This document shows, piece by piece, positions 15,477 to 24,888 of a DNA stretch of 64,000 nt (position 1 is the first letter of the stretch; each line of letters opens with the position of its first letter). The notes under the pieces are model-generated. The model was not told the origin of the DNA and did not search any database. It saw nothing but the letters and a program-made list of their open reading frames with translations. The position numbers and the translations under genes are program-made. Source of the stretch: Streptomyces flavotricini (GTDB taxonomy: Bacteria > Actinomycetota > Actinomycetes > Streptomycetales > Streptomycetaceae); contig NZ_JAINUL010000001.1 of assembly GCF_020639365.1 (NCBI RefSeq), positions 3,518,661-3,582,660 of the forward strand, in the 5' to 3' direction.

Positions 15477-16094
15477 TCACAGCCAGCCCTTTTCGCGGGC
15501 CACGCGTATGGCTTCCGCGCGGTTGCGGGAGGCCAGCTTCTGGATGGCCGTCGAGAGGTAGTTGCGGATCGTTCCCTGGGAGAGGTGGAGCCGGGCCGCG
15601 AGTTCGGCGTTCGTGGCTCCGTCCTCGGCCGCGCGCAGGACCTCGCGTTCGCGGTCCGTCAGCGGGTTGGCGCCTTCCGCCAGGGCCGCCGCCGCCAGGG
15701 TGGGGTCGATGACGCGCTCGCCCGCCAGGACCTTGCGGACCGCCTCGGCCAGTTGCGCGGCCGGGGCGTCCTTGACGAGGAACGCCGAGGCTCCCGCCTC
15801 CATCGCGCCGCGCAGGTAGCCGGGGCGGCCGAAGGTGGTCAGGACCACGATCTTGAGGTCCGGGACCGCGGTCCGCAGGGCCGCCGCCGCCTCGATGCCC
15901 GTCATGCCCGGCATCTCGATGTCGAGCAGCGCGACGTTCACGTCGTGGGCCCGGGCCGCCGGCACCACCTCGTCGCCGCGGGCGACTTGGGCCAGCACCT
16001 CGATGTCCGGCTCCAGCCCGAGGAGGGCCGCGAGGGCTTCCCGGACCATGGACTGGTCCTCCGCCAGGAGGATCCGGATGGGGCGTGTGCTCAT
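15477..16094 (-). CDS. NarL/DesR-type two-component response regulator
   Basis: This 205-residue regulator has a receiver domain (about 6-125) with AEDQSMVREAL (acidic pocket), VALLDIEMPGMTG (phosphoacceptor Asp) and IVVLTTF, then the conserved Lys in FLVKDAPA. The C-terminal LuxR-type DNA-binding domain (about 140-205) has LTDREREVLRAAEDGATNAELAARL. It is the last gene of the ABC-permease-kinase-regulator operon. Its ATG overlaps the kinase stop by four bases. It is likely to control the adjacent ABC exporter, as in DesK/DesR-like and antibiotic-response systems. Confidence 0.93.
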   Translation of the reverse strand: MSTRPIRILLAEDQSMVREALAALLGLEPDIEVLAQVARGDEVVPAARAHDVNVALLDIEMPGMTGIEAAAALRTAVPDLKIVVLTTFGRPGYLRGAMEAGASAFLVKDAPAAQLAEAVRKVLAGERVIDPTLAAAALAEGANPLTDREREVLRAAEDGATNAELAARLHLSQGTIRNYLSTAIQKLASRNRAEAIRVAREKGWL

Positions 16095-17323
16095 GATCCC
16101 GATCCTAGGGGGACGCGGGCCAGCAGGCGGAAGCCCCTCTTGCCGGTCGGACCTGCCGCCAGCGTGCCGCCGACCGCCTCCAGGCGTTCCGTCAGGCCCG
16201 TCAGGCCGTTGCCCGCCTCCGCGGAGCCGCCCCCGCCGTCGTCGGCCACCGAGAGCTCCACCACCGGTCCGGCCAGGGTCTGCGACCTCTCCAGCCGGAC
16301 GGTGCAGCGCTGCGCCCCGCTGTGCCGGACCACGTTCGTCACCGCCTCGCGCAGCGACCAGGCCAGCGCCGACTCCACCTCTTCGGGGAGGTCCTCCACC
16401 GGCTCCACCGGGAGGTCCGCCGCCACGCCCGCCGCCGTCAGCGCGGTGCGGGCGCCCGCCAGTTCGCCCGGCAGGGTCGGCCGCCGGTAGCCGCTCACGG
16501 CTTCCCGTACGTCGACCAGTGCCTGCCGGCTGACCTGCTCGATGTCCGCCACCTGCTGGGCCGCCTGCTCGGGGTGGTCCGGCAGCATCCGCCCCGCCAG
16601 CTCGCTCTTGAGCGTGATCAGGGACAGCGAGTGGCCGAGGAGGTCGTGCAGGTCCCGGGCCATCCGCAGCCGTTCCTCGTTCGCCGCGAGCTGCGCCACC
16701 GTGGCCCGCGCCTCGCGCAGCTCCATCGTCGTGCGGATCATGGCGCGGATGCCGACCATCGCGAACCCGCCCATCAGGGCCGGGATCAGCAGTCCGGCCA
16801 GGTACTCGTCGCCGCCCGGCACCGCGAAGGCGGTCAGCGCGAGCAGCGCGGTGGCGCCGGGCACCGTGAACCGGGAGATCTCCCCCGGCAGCGCGGCGCC
16901 GGAGGCGATCGCCACGTACACGAAGAGGACGAGCCATTCGCGCCCCAGGCTCAGCGACAGGATCGTGGCCTGCGCGGAGAGGACCGCGACCGAGAGCAGC
17001 ACGCGCCGCACCTCGGTCTGCCGCGCGGTGCGGAAGACCAGGATCAGGTACCAGGCGACGAAGGCCACGAGGCCCAGGCCGCCGAGCAGCCGGGCCCCGA
17101 GGCTGTGTCCGCCGCTGACCAGGTCGGTGACGGGGGCGCTGAGGTAGAACAGCCAGACGCTGATCCACAGCGACTTCACGATCTTCTGCCGCCGGTTCTC
17201 GGGGCGGAGGCCGACCCGGGGGCCGCCCTTCGTTCCCATCGGATCGGTCTCGGTCATCGGCTCCGTCGCGCCGGTCTTACCGGTCACTCCCGTCGCACCC
17301 ATCACGCTCGTCACACCCGTCAT
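16091..17323 (-). CDS. DesK-family sensor histidine kinase
   Basis: This 410-residue membrane kinase begins with a short Thr/Gly/Met-rich leader. About five to six membrane helices (about 45-200) follow, then a HisKA_3 dimerisation domain with the phosphoacceptor His in MARDLHDLLGHSLSLI, and a HATPase domain (N-box LREAVTNVVRHSGA, G-box VADDGGGG). The ATG at 17323 overlaps the permease stop (ATGA), and its stop overlaps the response-regulator start. Sensor loops are very short, as in intramembrane-sensing kinases that perceive envelope damage or antibiotics. The stimulus is unknown. Confidence 0.92.
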   Translation of the reverse strand: MTGVTSVMGATGVTGKTGATEPMTETDPMGTKGGPRVGLRPENRRQKIVKSLWISVWLFYLSAPVTDLVSGGHSLGARLLGGLGLVAFVAWYLILVFRTARQTEVRRVLLSVAVLSAQATILSLSLGREWLVLFVYVAIASGAALPGEISRFTVPGATALLALTAFAVPGGDEYLAGLLIPALMGGFAMVGIRAMIRTTMELREARATVAQLAANEERLRMARDLHDLLGHSLSLITLKSELAGRMLPDHPEQAAQQVADIEQVSRQALVDVREAVSGYRRPTLPGELAGARTALTAAGVAADLPVEPVEDLPEEVESALAWSLREAVTNVVRHSGAQRCTVRLERSQTLAGPVVELSVADDGGGGSAEAGNGLTGLTERLEAVGGTLAAGPTGKRGFRLLARVPLGSGS

Positions 17324-18075
17324 GCCTTCAGCGAGTCCTTGCGGTACAGCCATGCGGCGGCACCGGTGAACAGTACGAAGTAGCCCGCCAGGATCGCCAC
17401 GTCCTTCAGATGCGGCGCGCCCCCGAGCTCGATGGCCTGGCCGAGGCCCGCGTACGCCCGGGTCGGCAGCCACTCGCAGATGTTCTGGAGCCACTGCGGG
17501 AAGTTCGCGGTCGGCATCCACAGGCCGCCGAGGATCGACAGGCCGAAGTAGAACAGCATCGTGATCGGGCGGACGGTGTCCCCGCTCGCCAGGTAGCCGA
17601 TCGCCACGCCGAGGGCGGCGAAGACCAGGCTGCCGGCCCAGATGGAACCGGTCAGGGCGAGCCATTGCCAGGCGTCGAACCGCACGCCCTTGACGATCGC
17701 GGCGACCGCGAACACGACCAGGATGGCGGGCAGCGAGAGGACGCCCGCGCTGGCGGTCTTGCCGAGGACGTAGCCGCGGCCGGGCAGGGCGGTCAGCCGC
17801 AGCTGGCGGACCCATCCCTTCTCGCGCTCCTTGGCGATGCGCTCGCTGTTGCCCATCAGGACGGCGGTCAGGGCGCCGAAGGAGGCCATGGCGACCATGT
17901 AGAAGGCCGGCATGGTCAGTTCCGTGCCCATGACCTTCGTGGTGCCGTCCAGGGTGCCGCCGAGCATCAGGAACAGCGCGGCCGGGTAGAGGACGGTGAA
18001 GAACAGGTACTTCTTGTTGCGCAGGGATCGGCTGATCTCGAGCTTGACGAGGTGGAGCGTTCCGGTGGTGGGCAT
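17320..18075 (-). CDS. ABC-2 type transporter permease
   Basis: This 251-residue integral membrane protein has six predicted helices in the ABC-2 arrangement. Examples are FFTVLYPAALFLMLGG near the start, VVFAVAAIVKG, and LFYFGLSILGGLWMP followed by a final helix VAILAGYFVLFTGAAAWLY. It is predicted to form the channel of an exporter for a drug, lipid or peptide with the ATPase encoded two bases upstream. Its ATG sits just after GAGGCCAAG from the ATPase 3' end. It is co-transcribed with the kinase and regulator genes, which suggests substrate-induced expression. Confidence 0.92.
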   Translation of the reverse strand: MPTTGTLHLVKLEISRSLRNKKYLFFTVLYPAALFLMLGGTLDGTTKVMGTELTMPAFYMVAMASFGALTAVLMGNSERIAKEREKGWVRQLRLTALPGRGYVLGKTASAGVLSLPAILVVFAVAAIVKGVRFDAWQWLALTGSIWAGSLVFAALGVAIGYLASGDTVRPITMLFYFGLSILGGLWMPTANFPQWLQNICEWLPTRAYAGLGQAIELGGAPHLKDVAILAGYFVLFTGAAAWLYRKDSLKA

Positions 18076-18077
18076 CT

Positions 18078-19037
18078 TTACTTGGCCTCCTCGGCCTCGG
18101 TGAGGGCGATGAAGGCCTGCTCCAGGCCCAGCCCGGCGACTTCCAGGTTCCGGGGGTAGAGCCCCAGCGCGTACACGGCGTGGACGGTGGCGTCGGCGTC
18201 GCGCGACTGGAGCCTGACCGTGTCGCCGTGGCGCTCGTAGGACGTCAGGCACGGGAGGGCGCGCAGCGCCGTCTCGTCCACGGGGGCGTCCGGGGCCAGG
18301 TCGAAGGCGATCCGGCGGGCGCCGGCCTTGGCCTTGATCTCGGCGGCGGTGCCGTCGGCGAGCAGCCGGCCCTTGTTGAGGACGAGGACGCGGTCGGCGA
18401 TCGCGTCGGCCTCTTCCAGGTAGTGGGTGGCGAACAGGACGGTGCGGCCCTGGGCGGCCTGGTCGCGCATGGTGGCCCAGAAGGCCTGGCGGGAAGTGAC
18501 GTCCATGCCGGTGGTCGGCTCGTCCAGGACGATCAGGTCGTTCCGGCCGGCGGTGGCGAGGGCGAAGCGGACGCGCTGCTCCTGGCCGCCGGAGAGCTTG
18601 TTGACCATGCGGTCGGCGATCTCGGTGATCCCGGCGCGTCCGAGCACCTCCTCGACCGGGTAGCGGCGGGGGTGCAGGGCGCAGCCGAGGGCGACGACCT
18701 CCCGTACGGTCACGTCCTCCATCAGGCCGCCGCTCTGGAGCATCGCGCCGACCCGGCCGGCCGCGATGGCCTCGCGGGGGGTGGTGCCGAAGAGCTCGAC
18801 GGTGCCGGAGTCCGCGGGGCGCAGGCCCAGCAGCAGGTCGAGGGTGGAGGACTTGCCGGCGCCGTTGGGACCGAGCAGGGCGACGGTCTCGCCGGGGTGG
18901 AGTTCCAGGGAGAGCCCGTCGACCGCGCGGACCGGGCCGTAGCTCTTGGTCACGTTCCGGAAGGCCACCACGGGGCCGGCGCCGGGGCCGGTGTCCTTCG
19001 CGGCGGTGGTGTGCGCCGAGGTCGTCGTCGTCGTCAT
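18078..19037 (-). CDS. ABC transporter ATP-binding protein (drug/lipid exporter type)
   Basis: This 319-residue ATPase has Walker A GPNGAGKSST, signature LSGGQEQRVRFALA (Gln instead of the commoner LSGGQ-x-QR spacing), Walker B LIVLDEPTTGMD and the H-loop FATHYLEEAD. A C-terminal domain (about 225-319) typical of DrrA/NatA-like exporters follows. The ATG at 19037 (MTTTTTSAHTTAAKD) is chosen over an in-frame GTG further upstream. It is the first gene of the four-gene operon ATPase, permease, kinase, regulator, whose adjacent genes lie two bases apart or overlap. Confidence 0.92.
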   Translation of the reverse strand: MTTTTTSAHTTAAKDTGPGAGPVVAFRNVTKSYGPVRAVDGLSLELHPGETVALLGPNGAGKSSTLDLLLGLRPADSGTVELFGTTPREAIAAGRVGAMLQSGGLMEDVTVREVVALGCALHPRRYPVEEVLGRAGITEIADRMVNKLSGGQEQRVRFALATAGRNDLIVLDEPTTGMDVTSRQAFWATMRDQAAQGRTVLFATHYLEEADAIADRVLVLNKGRLLADGTAAEIKAKAGARRIAFDLAPDAPVDETALRALPCLTSYERHGDTVRLQSRDADATVHAVYALGLYPRNLEVAGLGLEQAFIALTEAEEAK

Positions 19038-19202
19038 GACCGAAGGTTCCCCCGTACGGAGGTGCACGCGGCAGTGCCCGCCGTCGTGACTGACGGATGA
19101 CAGATGTCATGCGGCCGGCATGACGGGCCCTGCCGCCGGACCGGCGCCGGACACGGCGGAGCCCCCGTCCGAGGATCGGACGGGGGCTCCCGCGAACGGT
19201 CG

Positions 19203-20858
19203 TCAGCTGCCGTTGGTGTTGATCGTGACGGTCCGCTCGGCCGCGGTCTTCCCGCGCAGCGCCTGGCGCAGGGCGCCGACGACGTCCTGCGGGGTGACCG
19301 CGGTCTTCTCTCCCGTACCGCGCGTGATCAGGACGCCGTCGAAGGTGTTGCCGTACGTCGCCTTGAGCGCTTCCAGGTCGTACTTCTCGGTCAGGTGCCC
19401 GTCCACGACCTGCATGCTGAGGATCTTGGGGAGGGACTTGGCGCCGAAGGGGAGGGATTTGCCGCCCGCCTTGACGGTGGCCACGCCGGACATCGCGGGC
19501 TCGGCGAACTCCTTCATGGCCCGGTCCAGTTCGGCCTGGTCGACGACCGGGTTCTTGGTGGCGACCGGGAGTTCGACCGGGGCCGTCTTGCCGGTGGCGA
19601 CCAGCTCGCGGAAGGCCTTCTTGACCAGTTCCGCGGAGGCGCCCGGGTCCAGGGAGCTGCCGGGCTTGCCGGGGACGGCGACGGCTTTGCCGGTGTCGAA
19701 GGTGATGGTGCCCTCGGTGGCGGTGCCGGCGGTGCCGGCCAGCTCCTGGAGCGCGACCTGGAGCTTCTCCTCGTCCACGGGCAGCACGGCCTCCGCGATG
19801 CGCTCGTTGCCGAGGAGGGAGCCGATGACCGTGACCGGGTTGTAGTCGCTGCCGGCCGCGTTGCGGACGGTGGTCTGGGAGTCCAGGCTCAGGCCGGCCT
19901 TCTCGGGCTTGAGCTCGACCTGCTTGCCGCCGACGGTGAGCGTGAGCGGGGTGGCGGCGCGGTTGGCGAAGGCCGTCTGGAGCTTGCCGACGGCCTCGTC
20001 GCGGGTACCCCCGATGTCGACGCCCATGACGGTGGTGCCCTTGGGGACGTCGGAGTGGTTCAGGAGCAGCCCGGCGCCGTAGGCCACGCCGAACAGGGCG
20101 ATGATTCCGCTGCCTGCGAGGAGCAGCTTGGAGCGGCCCTTCTTGATCTTCGTCGGCTTCATGGAGGCCGGCTTCGGGCGCGCGGGCGCGGCCGCCGCCG
20201 GGGCGGGGACCGGCGTCGGGACCGGTGTCGGGACGACCGGGCCGGGGCCGCCCGGGCCGGGGACCGGCGGGAACGGGTCGTCCAGCTCGGGGCCGGGCCA
20301 GCGGGGGGCCTCGGCGCCCATGGGGGCGCCGCCCGGGACCGGGCCGCCGGGGACCGAGCCGAGCGCGGGGCCGCCGGTGCCCGCGGCCGGGGTGCGGGTC
20401 GGCAGCGCCGGGGCCGGAGCGGCGGCGGTCGCGGGCGCCGGAGCGGGCGACTTGCGCGGGGCGAACCAGTTGCTGGCCGGCTCCTCGGGCTCGGCGGCGG
20501 GCGCGGGCTCCGCCACGGCCGGCCCGGCGACGGCGACGGGCTCCGCCGCGGCCTCGGGCTCCGACTCGGAGGCGGCCGCCACCGGCGTGCGTACGACCAC
20601 CGGCGGGATCGGCCGCGAACCCGGGATGTTGATCCGGATCCGGGTCGTCAGGGTGGTCTCGGTCTTCGGCCCGTCGGTGTCGGGCGTGGACGGGTTCGAG
20701 GTCACAGGGTTCTCCTCCGAGGCAGTCGCCGCGCCAGGCCCAGGCGGCACAGGCAAGGACGGGTTCCGGCCGGTTCCGTACGGCGGTGTACCCGAGGGGT
20801 AGGCGGCTCCACCGTGCCCCTGGGGCCCGGAGGACGAACTGTCGGTTTCACGACTCAA
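19203..20858 (-). CDS. Membrane-anchored protein with YoaR-like putative peptidoglycan-binding domains
   Basis: This 551-residue protein has a long Pro/Ala/Glu-rich cytoplasmic N-terminus (1-270) containing RIRINIPGSRPIPP and a basic patch KPTKIKKGRSK. One membrane helix follows (LLLAGSGIIALFGVAYGAGLLL). The outer region holds repeated YoaR/PG_binding_4-type domains (DIGGTRDEAVGKLQTAF, then LPFGAKSLPKILSMQV), known beside VanW-like and L,D-transpeptidase domains. No catalytic domain is attached. The TTG at 20858 (MSRETDSSSSG when initiated) has GGGAGAA at good spacing. It is probably a cell-wall-linked structural or regulatory protein, monocistronic. Confidence 0.8.
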   Translation of the reverse strand: MSRETDSSSSGPQGHGGAAYPSGTPPYGTGRNPSLPVPPGPGAATASEENPVTSNPSTPDTDGPKTETTLTTRIRINIPGSRPIPPVVVRTPVAAASESEPEAAAEPVAVAGPAVAEPAPAAEPEEPASNWFAPRKSPAPAPATAAAPAPALPTRTPAAGTGGPALGSVPGGPVPGGAPMGAEAPRWPGPELDDPFPPVPGPGGPGPVVPTPVPTPVPAPAAAAPARPKPASMKPTKIKKGRSKLLLAGSGIIALFGVAYGAGLLLNHSDVPKGTTVMGVDIGGTRDEAVGKLQTAFANRAATPLTLTVGGKQVELKPEKAGLSLDSQTTVRNAAGSDYNPVTVIGSLLGNERIAEAVLPVDEEKLQVALQELAGTAGTATEGTITFDTGKAVAVPGKPGSSLDPGASAELVKKAFRELVATGKTAPVELPVATKNPVVDQAELDRAMKEFAEPAMSGVATVKAGGKSLPFGAKSLPKILSMQVVDGHLTEKYDLEALKATYGNTFDGVLITRGTGEKTAVTPQDVVGALRQALRGKTAAERTVTINTNGS

Positions 20859-20956
20859 GGCAGGTTCTCCCGGTTGGCTCCGCCGCCCGCGTGCCGTGCG
20901 CGGGCAGCTCGGCGGCCCGACCACCATACTGGCCGGGGCCCGCACGCAACTGTCCT

Positions 20957-20977
20957 AGGGGAATCAGGGGTTCCCCT
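20957..20977 (-). terminator. Weak hairpin between the DUF6113-like gene and the YoaR-like gene
   Basis: AGGGGAA, seven bases, TTCCCCT can form a 7-bp stem. It follows the mshB/DUF6113-like pair by about 90 bases on the minus strand and precedes the YoaR-like gene. Termination is possible but the stem is short. Confidence 0.35.
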
Positions 20978-21063
20978 TCAACCCCCTCGCGACCCCTCCG
21001 AGCAGCCCGCGGACCCCCGCCCAACCCCCGTGAACGCACACCCCGACCGAGTTCAACGGCACG

Positions 21064-21447
21064 TCACTTGCCGGACTGCGCGGCCGAAACCGGCCCCTCG
21101 AACGGGGCTCGCAGCGTGGCACACATCACAGCCAGGATCGTCCCACCCAAAAGGTAGGCGTACATGCCGATTCCGGACGAACCGAGCAGGAAGTCCCCCT
21201 CGGGGCGCGGCACGCCGAGCACCACGTACGCGAGGAACCAGCCGAGCACCCCGGCGCCCACGCCGAGCCCGGACCCGACCGCGATCCGGCCGCCGAGGAA
21301 CAGCCCGAAGAGCGCCAGCAGTCCCAGCAGCAGCCCGCCGGGGAACCACAGGTCCACGACGAGCCAGCCAGCCGCGCCGGTCAGCACGCCGACGGCCAAC
21401 AGGCCGAGCAAGGTGGCGATCCGCCCGGGGGTCAGGGTGCCGGTCAC
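21064..21447 (-). CDS. DUF6113-like four-helix membrane protein
   Basis: This 127-residue protein consists almost wholly of four membrane helices (IATLLGLLAVGVLTGAAGWL, LLLGLLALFGLFLGG, VGAGVLGWFLAYVVLG, MYAYLLGGTILAVMCATL). The GTG start overlaps the mshB stop by four bases (GTGA). Conserved small membrane proteins beside mshB are common in Streptomyces (DUF6113 as I recall the name). The function is unknown, and coupling to mshB hints at a link with mycothiol or membrane homeostasis, which is inference. Confidence 0.72.
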   Translation of the reverse strand: MTGTLTPGRIATLLGLLAVGVLTGAAGWLVVDLWFPGGLLLGLLALFGLFLGGRIAVGSGLGVGAGVLGWFLAYVVLGVPRPEGDFLLGSSGIGMYAYLLGGTILAVMCATLRAPFEGPVSAAQSGK

Positions 21448-22340
21448 GCCTCCACCCCCGCGAACAGGTCGTGCTCGCGCGTCCCCCGCGGAGCGCCGGA
21501 GCGGCCCGCGACCAGCTCGTAGTACTCGCGGGCGAACAGCGGCTGCGCGAGGTCGTTGGAGAGCGCGAAGAAGGGCCCGTCCACGGCGATCTGCGTGGCG
21601 TGGGCGCGCATCGCGGCCGTCTTGGCCGCCACGAACGCCTCCTCGGCCCCGATCTCGGCGGTGATCCGGTCGTCGGCGACGACGCCGGGCACGTCCTGCG
21701 GCGAAGCCAGCCCCGGGAAGGCCGTCTTGGTCCCCGCCGCCTTCAGCCGGGCGAAGCCCTCTTCGACCACCGAGCGCGGCACGCGGTTCCAGTAGATCTT
21801 GCCGATCCGCCACGGGTCGCCGAGGTCCCGGCGGTACGTGGGCTCCGCGGCCAGTTCCGCGCCGCGCATGGCGACCCGGTGGGCCTGGATGTGGTCGGGG
21901 TGCCCGTAGCCGCCGTCCGGGTCGTACGTGACGAGCACCTGCGGGCGCACCTCGCGGATGACCTCGACGAGGTGGGCGGCCGCCTCGTCGACGTCCGCGG
22001 ACCAGAAGGACCCGGGCCGGCGGTTCTGCTCGGCGCCCATCATCCCGGAGTCCCGGAAGCGGCCCGGGCCGCCGAGGAACCGGTGGTCGGTGACGCCGAG
22101 TTCCGCCATGGCGGCGGCGAGCTCGCCGATGCGGTGGGGACCCAGGGCGTCGTCGCGGTCGGGCGCCAGGTGGGCGAGGTCCGGCGGGATGACCTCGCCC
22201 TCTTCGCCGAGGGTGCAGGTCACGAGCGTGACGTGGGCACCCTCGGCCGCGTACTTGGCCATGGTGACGCCGTTGTTGATCGACTCGTCGTCCGGGTGCG
22301 CGTGCACCAGGAGCAGCCGACGGGCGGGGAGACCGTTCAT
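21444..22340 (-). CDS. mshB: Mycothiol biosynthesis deacetylase MshB
   Basis: MshB removes the acetyl group from GlcNAc-inositol to give the GlcN-inositol used by MshC, the second committed step to mycothiol. The 298-residue protein has the zinc site: HAHPDDES (His15, Asp18) at the N-terminus and GYGHPDHIQAH later, with Asp17 as the general base. NGVTMAKYAAEGAHVTLVTCT and LGEEGEV match the family closely and separate it from the amidase paralogue Mca. The ATG at 22340 gives the usual start (MNGLPARRLLLVHAHP). It is coupled to a downstream membrane-protein gene by GTGA. Confidence 0.92.
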   Translation of the reverse strand: MNGLPARRLLLVHAHPDDESINNGVTMAKYAAEGAHVTLVTCTLGEEGEVIPPDLAHLAPDRDDALGPHRIGELAAAMAELGVTDHRFLGGPGRFRDSGMMGAEQNRRPGSFWSADVDEAAAHLVEVIREVRPQVLVTYDPDGGYGHPDHIQAHRVAMRGAELAAEPTYRRDLGDPWRIGKIYWNRVPRSVVEEGFARLKAAGTKTAFPGLASPQDVPGVVADDRITAEIGAEEAFVAAKTAAMRAHATQIAVDGPFFALSNDLAQPLFAREYYELVAGRSGAPRGTREHDLFAGVEA

Positions 22341-22372
22341 GGGGCCAAGCCTACGATCAAGCGGCGGGCGTC

Positions 22373-22567
22373 CTACAGCTTGAGGCCGCTGATCATGCTG
22401 GCCACGTTCGTGGTCAGCTGGCTGAGGGTCGGCGCGATGGTCGAACTCGCCAAGTAGAACCCGAGGAGCACACAGACAGCGGCGTGGCCCGCCTTCAGGC
22501 CCGACCGGCGGACCAGCAGGAAGACGACGATCGCCAGCAGCACCACGGCCGAGATCGAGAGTGCCAC
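22373..22567 (-). CDS. Small two-helix membrane protein
   Basis: This 64-residue protein has two hydrophobic helices, ISAVVLLAIVVFLLVRRSG and HAAVCVLLGFYLASSTIAP, with an amphipathic tail ending SMISGLKL. It is preceded by GGAGG at ideal spacing from its GTG, so it is a real gene. It lies 32 bases upstream of mshB in the same direction and may be co-transcribed. The size resembles holin-like or small regulatory membrane peptides of Streptomyces, and no family is identified. Confidence 0.75.
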   Translation of the reverse strand: MALSISAVVLLAIVVFLLVRRSGLKAGHAAVCVLLGFYLASSTIAPTLSQLTTNVASMISGLKL

Positions 22568-22648
22568 GGCGTTTCACCTCCACGTCGAGCGGACATCGGT
22601 ACGCGTACTCGTACTCACTGCTCGGCGGAGTACATACCCACCGTGCGC

Positions 22649-22669
22649 TACGGATCATAACTATCCGTA
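22649..22669. promoter_or_regulatory. Inverted repeat TACGGAT-N7-ATCCGTA, candidate operator
   Basis: TACGGAT (22649-22655) and ATCCGTA (22663-22669) are perfect inverted copies around CATAACT. On the minus strand the centre contains TATGAT, one base from a -10 hexamer, so a regulator bound here would cover the promoter of the small membrane-protein/mshB genes. Confidence 0.45.
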
Positions 22670-22737
22670 CCAGCGCATCGATCGAATTCCGGCAGCACGA
22701 GGGGCGCACGCCGCGCATGCGCAGGGTCACGGGGGAG

Positions 22738-22772
22738 GCCGGCCGGGGAGTCTGTACGCCTCCCCGGCCGGC
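22738..22772 (-). terminator. Terminator of the first oligopeptide ABC operon
   Basis: GCCGGCCGGGGAG (22738-22750), loop TCTGTACGC, CTCCCCGGCCGGC (22760-22772) form a perfect 13-bp stem about 107 bases after the last gene of the operon on the minus strand. Confidence 0.75.
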
Positions 22773-22878
22773 TGTCGGCACCCGCACGGCCGCACGGAAC
22801 CCAGGCTGCACGCCCCAGATCTCGGGACAGAAACGGTCAAGTTGCCTGCACGTAAATCGGGTTGGCGGAAAGGTGACC

Positions 22879-23902
22879 CTAACGGAGTGAATCCGCGCGG
22901 GGTGGCCGGATTTCGTCTGCGAAGTGACAGGCCGACGGGTGGGCCGCCGGGCCGGACGGAAAGGCCTCCGGAACGGCCAGCGGCGGGACCTCGTCCGTGC
23001 AGCGCTGCTGCGCCTTCCAGCAGCGGGTCCGGAAGGGACAGCCGGACGGCGGATTGGCCGGGGAGGGCACGTCGCCGGTCAGGATGATCCGCTCGCGGTG
23101 GGCCCGCGCCTGCGGGTCCGGGACGGGCACGGCCGACAGCAGGGCCTGGGTGTACGGGTGGGTGGGGTGGTCGTAGATCTGGGCGTCGGTGCCGATCTCC
23201 ACCACCCGGCCCAGGTACATCACACCGACCCGGTCGGAGATGTGCCGCACGATCGAGAGGTCGTGCGCGATGAACACGTACGACAGGTCGAACTCGTTCT
23301 GGAGCCGCTCCAGGAGGTTGATCACCTGGGCCTGGACGGAGACGTCGAGCGCGGAGACCGGTTCGTCCGCCACGATGACCTCCGGCCGCAGGGCGAGGCC
23401 GCGGGCGATGCCGATGCGCTGGCGCTGACCGCCGGAGAACTGGTGCGGGTACCGGTTGATGTACTCGGGGTTGAGCCCGACCACGTCGAGGAGTTCCTGG
23501 ACCCTGCGGCGCCGGTCGCCCTTCGGGGCCACCTCGGGGTGGATGTCGTACGGCTCCCCGATGATGTCGCCGACCGTCATGCGCGGGTTCAGCGAGGTGT
23601 ACGGGTCCTGGAACACCATCTGGATGTTGCGGCGGACGGCCTTGAGGGCCCGGCCGGACAGCTTGGTGATGTCCTCGCCCTTGTACGAGATCGCACCGGC
23701 CGTCGGGCGTTCCAGGTTGACCAGCATCTTGGCGACGGTGGACTTGCCGCAGCCGGACTCGCCGACGATGCCGAGGGTTTCGCCGCGGGCGAGGCCGAAG
23801 GAGACCCCGTCGACGGCCTTGACCGCGCCGACCTGCTTCTTGAAGAGGATTCCCTGGGTCAGCGGATAGTGCTTGACGAGGTCCTCGACCTCCAGGATGG
23901 TC

Positions 23903-23910
<8 letters not shown>
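22879..23910 (-). CDS. Oligopeptide ABC transporter ATP-binding protein (OppF/DppF type), operon 1
   Basis: This 343-residue ATPase has Walker A GESGCGKST, signature FSGGQRQRIGIARGLAL, Walker B VIVADEPVSALD and H-loop FIAHDLSIV. It also has the C-terminal oligopeptide-transporter domain with four Cys (FRTRCWKAQQRC). It starts with the OppF mark KHYPLTQGILFKK. The GTG start overlaps the OppD-type gene stop by eight bases. It is last in the operon SBP, permease, permease, ATPase, ATPase and is closely similar to the second copy at 31347-32399, implying an old duplication. Confidence 0.93.
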
Positions 23911-24877
<967 letters not shown>

Positions 24878-24888
24878 GTGCCCACTCC

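Larger units (their letters stand above)
22568..22878. other. Intergenic region: promoter-side inverted repeat and operon terminator
   Basis: The 311 bases between the small membrane-protein gene and the end of the first oligopeptide ABC operon hold two structures. One is an inverted repeat (22649-22669) about 82 bases before the membrane-protein start. The other is a strong terminator (22738-22772) of the ABC operon. No gene is seen. Confidence 0.6.

Noticed and set aside
22684..22702. GAATTCCGGCAGCACGAGG resembles a cDNA-library EcoRI adaptor
   Set aside because: It differs from the known adaptor by inserted bases and sits in normal chromosomal context, so it is a coincidence rather than vector contamination.
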